Below are positions 46,583-53,296 of a stretch of DNA of 64,000 bases, piece after piece (the stretch's first letter is position 1; each line of letters opens with the position of its first letter). The notes under the pieces are model-generated. The model was not told the origin of the DNA, did not search any database, and saw only the letters and a program-made list of their open reading frames with translations. A program made the position numbers and the translations under genes. Source of the DNA: Fluviispira sanaruensis (GTDB lineage Bacteria > Bdellovibrionota_B > Oligoflexia > Silvanigrellales > Silvanigrellaceae); assembly GCF_004295685.1 (NCBI RefSeq), contig NZ_AP019370.1, positions 1-64,000 on the forward strand, given 5' to 3'.

Positions 46583-47110
46583 ATGAAAAGTCAATCAGTC
46601 CTTTTTATGATGTTTTCTTTTGTTTTTATTTCATGTGGTGGCAATAAATTAGATTCATTTCTATCGTCAGGTAATGATTCATGCTCACTTCAATTGGATC
46701 AAAGTTCTTGGCAAACAACATCCACGCCCAATCAAAATTTATTCCCTACTACAGGTAATTTTGCAACCGTCCAGGCTTCAACTGGGAATTGTTCAACAAT
46801 ATTTTCAGCAAGAAATCCAATTAAGGTATCATTAAATTTATCTTCAGAAGCAGATAAAATTGATGGGCAGCAGCTCTCTTTTTTAGCTATTTCTTTGGGT
46901 TCTAAAGCCTTTATTAGAAATGATTTGTCTTCATACTTTGTATCAGGAAGGCTTCAAGGAGTGATGATTGATAGTCGTACAAACGCAAATTGGACTCCTC
47001 CATTTGCCGATCCAGGCTTTGTAATTTTAACATTTCAAATACCAAATTCTATTTTAGGAGAGTTTCAAAACTACCCGTCTGGGTTAGTTTATATTGATCA
47101 GGTCGATTAA
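46583..47110 (+). CDS. Small lipoprotein
   Basis: A 175-residue protein with a lipobox (FVFISCGG, Cys18). The mature part is Ser/Thr/Asn-rich, with several Cys residues (DSCSLQL, TGNCSTIF) and a beta-rich pattern. No family is recognised. AAGGAGGGG lies upstream of the ATG. As an outer-membrane lipoprotein on a conjugative plasmid it might act in surface exclusion, which is only a guess from position. Confidence 0.65.
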   Translation: MKSQSVLFMMFSFVFISCGGNKLDSFLSSGNDSCSLQLDQSSWQTTSTPNQNLFPTTGNFATVQASTGNCSTIFSARNPIKVSLNLSSEADKIDGQQLSFLAISLGSKAFIRNDLSSYFVSGRLQGVMIDSRTNANWTPPFADPGFVILTFQIPNSILGEFQNYPSGLVYIDQVD

Positions 47111-47118
47111 AAAAAATC

Positions 47119-47535
47119 TTAGATTGCTCCCGTTTTTCTTAAAACTTCATTAAAAATTTTTTCTTTTTCATTGCTATAATTTTTTAATTCGTTAAAAATC
47201 TCTTCTTTAAAATTTGGATGTTCTTTGTAAACCTCGTTGTATTGCTGCTTAACAAAGAAACTTGATGTCGCACTTTCAGTCAAAACATGTTTACTAATAA
47301 TGAGAGATGCTGTTAAATTTTTTTCAACTTCAGCAAGTTTATTTGTCAATTTTTGGATTTGAATTTCATTTTGTTTAAGTTCATTGAGCGCTTTTTTCTC
47401 AAAACCTTGCCTCTCATTTTTAAAATTTTCGAGGATGTCAGAGCAAACTTTACTGAAACTTTTACCCGTTTCATCCGCAATATTTTTTAAAAAATCGTGT
47501 AATTCGTTCGAAAAATTAACAGGAACTCGTTTCAT
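47119..47535 (-). CDS. Ribbon-helix-helix protein, putative relaxosome accessory or repressor
   Basis: A 138-residue protein. The N-terminus (MKRVPVNFSNELHDFLKNIADETGKSFSKVCSDILENF) has the strand-helix-helix pattern of a ribbon-helix-helix DNA-binding domain; a coiled coil follows (about 45-75). GGAGG precedes the ATG. Its upstream region holds ten 9-bp boxes GTGA(A/T)TCAC with 11-bp phasing, which I take as its binding sites. They end 58 bp before the nic-like hairpin, so it may be the TraY/TrwA-like partner of the relaxase as well as its own repressor. Confidence 0.72.
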   Translation of the reverse strand: MKRVPVNFSNELHDFLKNIADETGKSFSKVCSDILENFKNERQGFEKKALNELKQNEIQIQKLTNKLAEVEKNLTASLIISKHVLTESATSSFFVKQQYNEVYKEHPNFKEEIFNELKNYSNEKEKIFNEVLRKTGAI

Positions 47536-47549
47536 GATTAAAACCTCCA

Positions 47550-47765
47550 GTGAATCACATGTGAATCATAAGTGATTCACTAAATTATATAATATAGATA
47601 TGAATAAAACAAATATTAATTAAAAAAGTGAATCACATGTGATTCACAAGTGATTCACTTTTTTAAAAATCGCACAAAGTGAATCACAAGTGATTCACTG
47701 AGTTTATTAATATTATCAATAATAACTATGAAATTTAAAGAGCGAGTGAATCACAAGTGATTCAG
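47550..47765. promoter_or_regulatory. Array of ten GTGAnTCAC boxes in 11-bp phase
   Basis: Boxes start at 47550, 47561, 47572; 47628, 47639, 47650; 47679, 47690; 47746 and 47757. Within each cluster the period is exactly 11 bp, one helical turn. Each box is a 9-bp palindrome with a central A or T; the first ones alternate GTGAATCAC and GTGATTCAC. Two boxes carry one mismatch (47561 and 47757). The array covers the promoter of the RHH gene and leads up to the nic-like site. Confidence 0.9.
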
Positions 47766-47822
47766 GTAGTAAAATCTTTTTAAGTTCTTGTTTTTATTAG
47801 ATAAAATTATTCTCATACGTTT

Positions 47823-47867
47823 GCCACTTGTGGCGTAGTGTGTGGAAGCAAACGGGCTTTAGCCCGT
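47823..47867 (+). promoter_or_regulatory. oriT: Putative origin of transfer (nic region 1)
   Basis: Hairpin GCCAC-TT-GTGGC (47823-47834) is followed directly by GTAGTGTGT (47835-47843) and GG. F oriT has the same layout, a GC-ended hairpin followed by GTGGGGTGT and nick before GG, and R388 has GCGTATTGTCT before its nick. The nick here is proposed between 47843 and 47844. A second GC-rich hairpin ACGGGCT-TT-AGCCCGT follows at 47852-47867. Given the MobF relaxase on the same replicon and the adjacent RHH box array, this is the likely oriT. Transfer would then lead with the genes to the right. Confidence 0.7.
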
Positions 47868-47976
47868 GCAGCGAGCCTTAATGATTTTGTTTGTTCTTTG
47901 TATCGGCGCAAACTGAGCTTTGAAGTTAAGGAAATTCGTCTGTGCCGGTCTTTAATAAATATTTATAGGGGGTGTT

Positions 47977-48309
47977 ATGGGTTCATTATGGCAATACTCA
48001 TTTATTATAGAGCAAGTACCGCATGATCGAATCAATGAGATTAAAAAAATTGTTTGCGATGTTTTGACAGATGATTTTGATATTCTTCATGGTGAAGAGA
48101 AAAACTTTTGTAGTATTGAAATTTGGGATCGTAAAATCTATGCATCGAACGGATTCTATACTTGGTCAGAGAGTGAGTTAAAGAAAAGAATTTGGAAGGG
48201 TGGATTTATAAATTTTAGATATGGAATTAATCTTTCACAGGAAACTGAGCCGCAAGATTTCGACTATGAAGAATATCAAAATTTTAAAATAATTGAGGAC
48301 GACACTTGA
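47977..48309 (+). CDS. Hypothetical protein, leading region
   Basis: A 110-residue acidic protein (MGSLWQYSFIIEQVPHDRINEIKKIVCDVL) with an aromatic C-terminal part. No family is recognised. GGGGG precedes the ATG. It is the first gene behind the proposed nic site, so it would be among the first to enter a recipient. A palindromic TCATATGA site follows its stop. Confidence 0.6.
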   Translation: MGSLWQYSFIIEQVPHDRINEIKKIVCDVLTDDFDILHGEEKNFCSIEIWDRKIYASNGFYTWSESELKKRIWKGGFINFRYGINLSQETEPQDFDYEEYQNFKIIEDDT

Positions 48310-48312
48310 ATT

Positions 48313-48330
48313 TATAATCATATGACTATA
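48313..48330. promoter_or_regulatory. Palindromic site 1 (TCATATGA core)
   Basis: TATAATCATATGACTATA, a near-palindrome around TCATATGA, in the gap between two leading-region genes. The same core and arms recur at 48658-48689 and 49562-49579. Confidence 0.6.
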
Positions 48331-48381
48331 TAATAATTTTAGATTTAGTGTAGATGAAATTTAATTTTAAGGGGGTAGTAT

Positions 48382-48648
48382 ATAAATAACAATTTAAGTT
48401 CACGTGAAAAAACTTTAGAAGAAATGATTGATGATTATTTTATGAATTATTCAATATTAGATGACGAATTAGAATCAGATGATGATAATGAAAGCTTAGG
48501 TGTTAGAACTGAAAAATTAATCAGAGATATTGATAGTGACATTGAAAATTTAACAGAAAATGAGTTTATGGATATTTATGGTGTAAGCACAGAAATTGCA
48601 AAATATCAGGGTATGACAAAAGAAGAATATGAGGAATTATACTCATAA
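48382..48648 (+). CDS. Small acidic protein, probable non-AUG (ATA) start
   Basis: From the ATG at 48424 the frame gives 74 residues of a very acidic protein (ILDDELESDDDNESLG). The frame is open upstream to an ATA at 48382 that has GGGGG six bases before it and adds the plausible N-terminus (M)NNNLSSREKTLEE; a TAG lies just before. The ATG at 48424 has only GAAGAA in front. Either the start is ATA, or an ancestral ATG has mutated and translation now begins later. The acidic, small form recalls DNA-mimic anti-restriction proteins of leading regions, but no family is recognised. Confidence 0.5.
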   Translation: MNNNLSSREKTLEEMIDDYFMNYSILDDELESDDDNESLGVRTEKLIRDIDSDIENLTENEFMDIYGVSTEIAKYQGMTKEEYEELYS

Positions 48649-48657
48649 TTATTTTTA

Positions 48658-48689
48658 AATTTTATATAGTCATATGACTATATAAAATT
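48658..48689. promoter_or_regulatory. Palindromic site 2, perfect 32-bp palindrome
   Basis: A 32-bp perfect inverted repeat centred on TCATATGA with arms reading TATATAG and CTATATA, directly upstream of the DUF932-like gene. It is probably an operator or single-strand promoter-like hairpin; it is the best preserved of the three TCATATGA sites. Confidence 0.75.
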
Positions 48690-48727
48690 ACTTGTTTTTT
48701 ATTTTAATAATGAAAAGGAGTTTTAAA

Positions 48728-49558
48728 ATGAGTGAATTTAGAAATTTTAATGGGTCTCATCTTACAATTGAGCAGCTTAAAAAAATTTGCCCTGCTGCGT
48801 TTGCTTCCAATCCTAAAAATTCAGTTAGTGATAAGTATAGTTTCATTTCTACTGAAAAGATTTTAAATATTTTGTCTCAAAATAATTTTTTGCCTTACTC
48901 TGCCTATCAATCTTCTGCTCGTTCTGAAGAAAAAGCATTGACGACAAAACATCTTATAAAATTCCGATCAGCTTCAGATAAAACATTTTATCCATTATTA
49001 GGTGGTCTAATTCCTGAAATAATACTGTCAACATCGCATGATGGGTTATCGTCTTTTCGTTTCAGTGGAGGGATATTTAGATTAGTTTGCACAAATGGAC
49101 TAGTTGTAGCCGATGGTTCTTGTTCAAACTATAATATAAGACATATGGGGGCTAGTGAAGAAGAAATCATTGATGCAGTATTTGAAGTTTTATCATCAAC
49201 AACAAACGCTGTAACAAAGACATATGAAATGAAGCAAATTGAATTAAACCAAAGCCAAAAATTTAAATTTGCAGAAGAGGCATTTCAACTTCGTTGGGAT
49301 ATCAAAGATGCACCCGATTTTTCACCATTGCGTTTACTTGAGCCAAAAAGATCGTCAGATAGATCAAATGATCTTTTTACAATTTTTAATGCAGCTCAAG
49401 AAAAGCTGATCCGAGGCGGGATTCGTTACTATTCTAAAAATCTTAATGGTGATCTAGAAAGAAACAGAACTAGAGCAATTAACTCTATTGACGCAAATTT
49501 AAAGATTAACAAAGGCCTGTGGTCTTTAGCAGAAAAATATTTAGAAGGTAAATATTGA
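48728..49558 (+). CDS. DUF932-like leading-region protein
   Basis: A 276-residue protein resembling the DUF932/phage-plasmid-related family: YSFISTEKILNILSQNNFLPYSAYQSSARSEE, HLIKFRS, PEIILSTSHDGLSSFRFSGGIFRLVCTNGLVVAD and the C-terminal RAINSIDANLKINKGLWSLAEKY. Members lie in the leading regions of conjugative plasmids and in phages; the biochemical role is not established. The ATG at 48728 has AAGGAG upstream; an earlier in-frame start at 48692 has none. It is flanked on both sides by TCATATGA palindromes. Confidence 0.75.
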   Translation: MSEFRNFNGSHLTIEQLKKICPAAFASNPKNSVSDKYSFISTEKILNILSQNNFLPYSAYQSSARSEEKALTTKHLIKFRSASDKTFYPLLGGLIPEIILSTSHDGLSSFRFSGGIFRLVCTNGLVVADGSCSNYNIRHMGASEEEIIDAVFEVLSSTTNAVTKTYEMKQIELNQSQKFKFAEEAFQLRWDIKDAPDFSPLRLLEPKRSSDRSNDLFTIFNAAQEKLIRGGIRYYSKNLNGDLERNRTRAINSIDANLKINKGLWSLAEKYLEGKY

Positions 49559-49561
49559 TTT

Positions 49562-49579
49562 TATATTCATATGATTATA
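49562..49579. promoter_or_regulatory. Palindromic site 3 (TCATATGA core)
   Basis: TATATTCATATGATTATA, just after the DUF932-like gene. The core is identical to sites 1 and 2; one arm pair is mismatched. Confidence 0.6.
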
Positions 49580-49648
49580 TAATCATGTTAACTGATATTT
49601 TGAGTTTTTGTAGACTTCTTTATTTAGTTTAGAATTAAAAACACTTCA

Positions 49649-49669
49649 GCCAAATTGGCGTAGTGTGTA
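49649..49669 (+). promoter_or_regulatory. Second nic-like site
   Basis: GCCAA-A-TTGGC (49649-49659) followed by GTAGTGTGT (49660-49668) and ATAC. The nonamer is identical to that of nic region 1 and likewise follows an inverted repeat that ends in GGC. The base after the proposed nick resembles R388 (nick before ATAG). It lies 1,825 bp from site 1 in the same orientation, 32 bp before the next gene. Confidence 0.6.
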
Positions 49670-49701
49670 TACTTGGTCAACATAATAAAATTGGAGAACA
49701 T

Positions 49702-49995
49702 ATGGCAAAAGAAAAAAGATCGGGAGCAGAATCAAAACGGAGCAAACCTTTTTTAGATGTGCGCGTCTATGAACCTATTTCTAAAAAATTGACAATAATG
49801 CGCGAATCTGACGCTGTACTTCGATTATATACAAGCTTTAAAAATGATCAAAATAAAGTGAAAAGTATTACTGAAGATTCAATTATTGATGCTCTTATCG
49901 GAACTTTAGAAAATGATCAAGAATTTATTGAATGGAAATTAAAGATAAAGAGAGAATCGACAGGTGATGAAAGTACTCTCGTAGAAAGTCCTTAA
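49702..49995 (+). CDS. Small basic-acidic protein next to the second nic-like site
   Basis: A 97-residue protein (MAKEKRSGAESKRSKPFLDVRVYEPISKKLTIMRES). A basic N-terminus followed by a short strand and helices could bind DNA; no family is certain. GGAG precedes the ATG at 49702. Its place immediately behind a nic-like site would suit a relaxosome accessory protein. It is followed four bases later by the HNH gene. Confidence 0.5.
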   Translation: MAKEKRSGAESKRSKPFLDVRVYEPISKKLTIMRESDAVLRLYTSFKNDQNKVKSITEDSIIDALIGTLENDQEFIEWKLKIKRESTGDESTLVESP

Positions 49996-49999
49996 TTTT

Positions 50000-50533
50000 A
50001 TGAAAAGATGCCGTGAGCTAAATAAAAAATTAAGGGAACCACGTCGAGGTAAAGTAGAGCATGGAAAGGAAAACTTTTTATGTCGCTGGTGTGGTCAGAG
50101 TGTTCCTAAACGGCGTAGGACGTTCTGTTCTGATGTGTGTGTGCATGAGCATAAATTGAGATCAAGCATTGATTATATGCGAGAGCAAGTTTTCAAGAGG
50201 GATCTGGGAGTGTGCTCAAATTGTAATTTAGATTGTGAAAAACTTAAGTACGAAGCTATTTTGCTATTGAGAGAAACTGATAATTTTAAGGTAGCAGAAT
50301 TTTTAAGTTCATACTCAATACCTGTAGGAAGAATCAAAGCCTTCATTAGCAGAAACCTTGCCTTGTGGGATGCGGATCATGTCATACCTGTTCGCAATGG
50401 GGGTGGGGGTTGTGGCCTTAGCGGAATGCAAACTCTATGTTCAGGATGTCATGCTAGGTTATCAAAAGAGCAGTTAAAAAAAGAATTTATAGGCTTTGTT
50501 GGCAATACACTTTGGGAAGAGGAAATGAAATAA
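50000..50533 (+). CDS. HNH endonuclease with N-terminal zinc-finger
   Basis: A 177-residue protein. The N-terminal segment has CRWCGQSVPKRRRTFCSDVC, a four-Cys zinc-binding pattern. The HNH domain comprises GVCSNCNLDC, then LWDADHVIPVRNGGGGCGLSGMQTLCSGCHARLSKEQ with the catalytic His in DADH and the final CxxCH. It resembles HNH proteins that pair two zinc sites with a GGGxCGL loop. It probably cuts DNA. It is coupled to the gene before it (four-base gap, no own ribosome site) and followed after one base by an AT-hook protein. Confidence 0.85.
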   Translation: MKRCRELNKKLREPRRGKVEHGKENFLCRWCGQSVPKRRRTFCSDVCVHEHKLRSSIDYMREQVFKRDLGVCSNCNLDCEKLKYEAILLLRETDNFKVAEFLSSYSIPVGRIKAFISRNLALWDADHVIPVRNGGGGCGLSGMQTLCSGCHARLSKEQLKKEFIGFVGNTLWEEEMK

Positions 50534-50534
50534 A

Positions 50535-50855
50535 ATGGAAAAAAATTTAGAATCAAATTTAGGACCAATTCCAAAAAAAAAGAGAGGAAGAGGAAGACCC
50601 CCACCTGAATGGCTTTTAAATTTACATAATTTAAATGAAATTAAAGATGAAAAATATTATTCTACAAATGAATTATGCAGTATAATTGGAAAACAAAGGA
50701 ACACAATTAGAATCGTACTTGAATTAGCATATTTTAAAGTTTATTTTTCTGATTTGCCTACAGAACAAAGGATTATTAATAATTTAAATACAACATTTTA
50801 TTCTGGAAGAATGTTAAGAAAACTTTCAAAAGACTATTCAGATAGTTATATTTAA
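50535..50855 (+). CDS. AT-hook-bearing small DNA-binding protein
   Basis: A 106-residue protein. KKKRGRGRPPPEW near residues 14-26 is an AT-hook-like RGRP motif, suited to this AT-rich DNA. The following STNELCSIIGKQRNTIRIVLEL could be an HTH. It follows the HNH gene with a one-base gap, so the two may work together, for example by targeting. No family assigned. Confidence 0.6.
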   Translation: MEKNLESNLGPIPKKKRGRGRPPPEWLLNLHNLNEIKDEKYYSTNELCSIIGKQRNTIRIVLELAYFKVYFSDLPTEQRIINNLNTTFYSGRMLRKLSKDYSDSYI

Positions 50856-50912
50856 AATAGACAGTAATATATATTAACAAATGTTATTTTTATATACATT
50901 TTATTAAAAAAA

Positions 50913-51323
50913 TTATTCTAAATGACATGCCATAGAAACGGAAAACCCTGATTTTTCCTTTTCATCTGAAATTATAATATTTGCGGCTGATATTGCAGGA
51001 ACAAATCCATTCACGGCTGCGCAAATAGAAACCGAAGAATACAAGTATTTATCTGTTTCCCCTTCTTTTTTACAATGTATTGTTCTTTTCATGGCCTTAG
51101 TATTCCCTTCATTTTGATTAATTGGAGTGGAATAAGAGCAATTAAATCCGTATTTTTTAATATGCTTATCAAAATTACCTGCATTGGTATCGATATCGAT
51201 TTTTGTCTGCAATTTAGTTTCCAAATCAATTATTTGAGCTGACCAGACAAGTTTGGAGCTAGGATTAGAGGCACTTGCCGAGAAAGTAAGGAGTGAAGTT
51301 AAAATTAAATAAGAAACTTTCAT
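50913..51323 (-). CDS. Secreted hypothetical protein
   Basis: A 136-residue protein with a signal peptide (MKVSYLILTSLLTFSASA). The mature protein has four Cys residues (NCSY, IHCKK, SICAA, MACHLE) that could form disulphides and a beta-rich pattern. No family is recognised. It is a single minus-strand gene with AAGG upstream. Confidence 0.6.
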   Translation of the reverse strand: MKVSYLILTSLLTFSASASNPSSKLVWSAQIIDLETKLQTKIDIDTNAGNFDKHIKKYGFNCSYSTPINQNEGNTKAMKRTIHCKKEGETDKYLYSSVSICAAVNGFVPAISAANIIISDEKEKSGFSVSMACHLE

Positions 51324-51445
51324 AAAAAAACCTTTCCAAATTAAATAAAACTATAAAACTTCATTTTATGAAGTGAAAATATTCTGTCAATAGTAAAGTA
51401 AATTTCTAGTAGGGGTGGGATTCGCTAATGAGTTCCATCATCTCA

Positions 51446-51505
51446 TTATCATACCGAGCGTAAGACCTCTCTCTGAAGAACGAGGTCTTACGCTCGGTAT
51501 GATAA
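51446..51505. repeat. Perfect 24-bp inverted repeat with 12-base spacer
   Basis: The left arm (51446-51469) begins TTATCATACCGAGCG and ends GACCTC; the right arm (51482-51505) is its exact reverse complement. It forms a very strong hairpin of GC content above the local average. It covers the last codons of the antitoxin-like fragment that begins at 51670. It may be a terminator or the end of a small mobile element. Confidence 0.9.
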
Positions 51506-51670
51506 ATGTTTACGTGATTCTACAATTTCAGTTGCTTTAACTTTTTTAACTAGCGTCACATTTACTGTTTTTGTGCGCAAATTAATATTACCTTTTTCAA
51601 ACTCAATAGCCTCATTTATTCCTGCTATAATCTCTTTAAAATAAGGATTTTTTTTCTTTGTTTTTTTCAT
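51488..51670 (-). CDS. Truncated antitoxin-like protein
   Basis: A 60-residue frame starting MKKTKKKNPYFKEIIAGINEAIEFEKG with GGAGG upstream. The pattern (F.EII.GINEAI.F.KG, then VKATEIVESRKHLSYRA) looks like the N-terminal part of an XRE-type antitoxin (HigA/MqsA-like), where the HTH would follow, but the frame ends inside the 24-bp inverted repeat. I read it as cut off by that element. An alternative start at 51739 overlaps the ribosome site. Probably non-functional. Confidence 0.5.
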   Translation of the reverse strand: MKKTKKKNPYFKEIIAGINEAIEFEKGNINLRTKTVNVTLVKKVKATEIVESRKHLSYRA

Positions 51671-51720
51671 TTTTCCTCCTCCATCTTCGGCCAATTGAAT
51701 CCTTACCGTGCACCTATTAT

Positions 51721-51760
51721 TTGACATCCTCCCCTTCATTTATGGAGGGGAGGATGTCAA
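51721..51760. repeat. 40-nt hairpin at the end of the Fic gene
   Basis: TTGACATCCTCCCCT (51721-51735) pairs with AGGGGAGGATGTCAA (51746-51760). The right arm overlaps the Fic stop codon. GACATCCTCCCC hairpins are known from the ends of IS200/IS605-type elements, so this may be an end remnant; it could equally stop transcription. Confidence 0.75.
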
Positions 51761-52533
51761 CGAATTGGAGGCTCTTCTATTCCAGTAAATTCGTCAGAGT
51801 GAGTTAATTTTGATTTTAACCACTCTATTAAAAGGTTATAAGCCATTTTTCGTTTAGATGGACTTTCATGGTCATAAAATTTATGTGCAGCTCTTAGAGC
51901 TTTAAGATAATCTTTTTCATCAGAATTATGAATATCAAAGCGTTCAAAATAAAACTTTTTTGAATGCACTCCCATTAAAATTAAAAATAATCTGCCAGTT
52001 CTTCCATTTCCATCAGGGAATGGGTGGATTCTAAAGAATGTTTCTAAAAATATAGAACTTAATCTTAAAAAACGTTCCTCATTATTCCATTGCTCATTAT
52101 TAATATTTAAAAAATAATCATTGAAAAATTTGGTAAGTTCGATTTCAATTTTTTCGGGTTTTGAACCTTCTCTGTGATGCGCATCGACATCAAAATAGAT
52201 TTCCTTTTCACGAAATTTACCAAAGAATCCTATCCCTGTTTTTTTAAATATTTCCCCATTAATTGTCTTAAGCATTTCAATAAATATTGATGGTGAATCG
52301 GGAAATGTATAGTAATCCGATTCGATTTTCTTTTTGATTTCTAAATATGAGCTTTCAATTTCGTGTGAAAAATAAATCATTTCATCTTCTGTCATTTTTT
52401 GATTAAAATAATCAAAGTAGTTTTTAATAAGAAGATGATCATAATTTTTATAAAGGCATTTATTATGATGAATACAATTGTATTCAAAAGCTACGAAATT
52501 ATCTTTATCTTTACAATCTTCACACTTTTTCAT
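51757..52533 (-). CDS. Fic-domain AMPylase-type toxin
   Basis: A 258-residue Fic protein. The signature HPFPDGNGRTGR (about 168-179) is complete, so it is predicted to be active, transferring AMP or another nucleotide moiety onto target proteins. No inhibitory (S/T)xxxE(G/N) helix is obvious, in keeping with control by a separate antitoxin. The N-terminus has an unusual Cys/His cluster (CEDCKDKDNF, CIHHNKC) that may bind zinc. It overlaps the Panacea-domain gene by four bases (ATGA), the coupling expected of a toxin-antitoxin pair. Confidence 0.88.
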   Translation of the reverse strand: MKKCEDCKDKDNFVAFEYNCIHHNKCLYKNYDHLLIKNYFDYFNQKMTEDEMIYFSHEIESSYLEIKKKIESDYYTFPDSPSIFIEMLKTINGEIFKKTGIGFFGKFREKEIYFDVDAHHREGSKPEKIEIELTKFFNDYFLNINNEQWNNEERFLRLSSIFLETFFRIHPFPDGNGRTGRLFLILMGVHSKKFYFERFDIHNSDEKDYLKALRAAHKFYDHESPSKRKMAYNLLIEWLKSKLTHSDEFTGIEEPPIR

Positions 52534-53123
52534 TGTGTTTTAAAATAAATCATTTTAGCGGTTTCAACGAGTTCTTCAAATGAAACATACCCAACAGTAG
52601 GAATCCCATCTAACTTAAAACTGCTTAAATCAAATACAAACTCAGGACCTTTTATTCTTTTATCTGGCTGAAAATATTTTTGAAAAAAACTATTCATAAT
52701 TTCGGAATCATCTATAGCAAAATCACCGTGACTAAAAGAGTTTTTCCATGGCTCTTCTAAATGAGATTGTTGCCTAATTTTCCAAGGACTTAAACTACCA
52801 TACAAGTATAAAACTTTTAATAATAATGATTCTACTTCTTCAGGTACTTCAAAGTTTGGCTTTTCTATCTGATCTTTTTCAATGTTTTTACTTCCATAGG
52901 ACTTAAATACATCATAAATTTCTCTTGAAACAGGACCATGTTTCCAGGGTTCAAATGTAAAGTTTTCAAAATAATTTCCAAAACCTTTTGCCAAAGAAAT
53001 ACCATAGCAATAATAAGCTAATTTTTGTAATTTTAAATGAGTTAATTCATTAATTCCAGAATTTAATTCTGGTAAATTGTGTACGATCCACATAGATAAC
53101 TGAGTGGGATTTATTTTTTTCAT
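52530..53123 (-). CDS. Panacea (DUF4065/SocA-like) domain antitoxin
   Basis: A 197-residue protein with the DUF4065 pattern: LTHLKLQKLAYYCYGISLAKGF, FEPWKHGPVSREIYDVFKSYGS and the central helices VESLLLKVLYLYGSLSPWKIRQQSHLEEPWKN. This domain is known as a versatile antitoxin domain next to many unrelated toxins, and here it is coupled to a Fic gene. The ATG at 53123 is preferred because GGAG lies seven bases upstream; the longer frame to 53189 has no site. Antitoxin-first order fits. Confidence 0.82.
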   Translation of the reverse strand: MKKINPTQLSMWIVHNLPELNSGINELTHLKLQKLAYYCYGISLAKGFGNYFENFTFEPWKHGPVSREIYDVFKSYGSKNIEKDQIEKPNFEVPEEVESLLLKVLYLYGSLSPWKIRQQSHLEEPWKNSFSHGDFAIDDSEIMNSFFQKYFQPDKRIKGPEFVFDLSSFKLDGIPTVGYVSFEELVETAKMIYFKTQ

Positions 53124-53296
53124 AAAATTCTCCGCCTCAAAAAGAGACTTTCTATAAATAAATATTACATTAATTACTACTACTTTCAAGCACTAATAAA
53201 AAAGTTTTATTCTAATTATTTTGACATAAGTAAATTTATTATCAATATCAAATTACTAGACGAAAATATATCAATCCCTTTCTAATTATAGAAATT

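Noticed and set aside
47838..48026. 62-codon frame over the oriT-like region
   Set aside because: It runs through the nic hairpins, has no ribosome site, and overlaps the well-supported gene at 47977.
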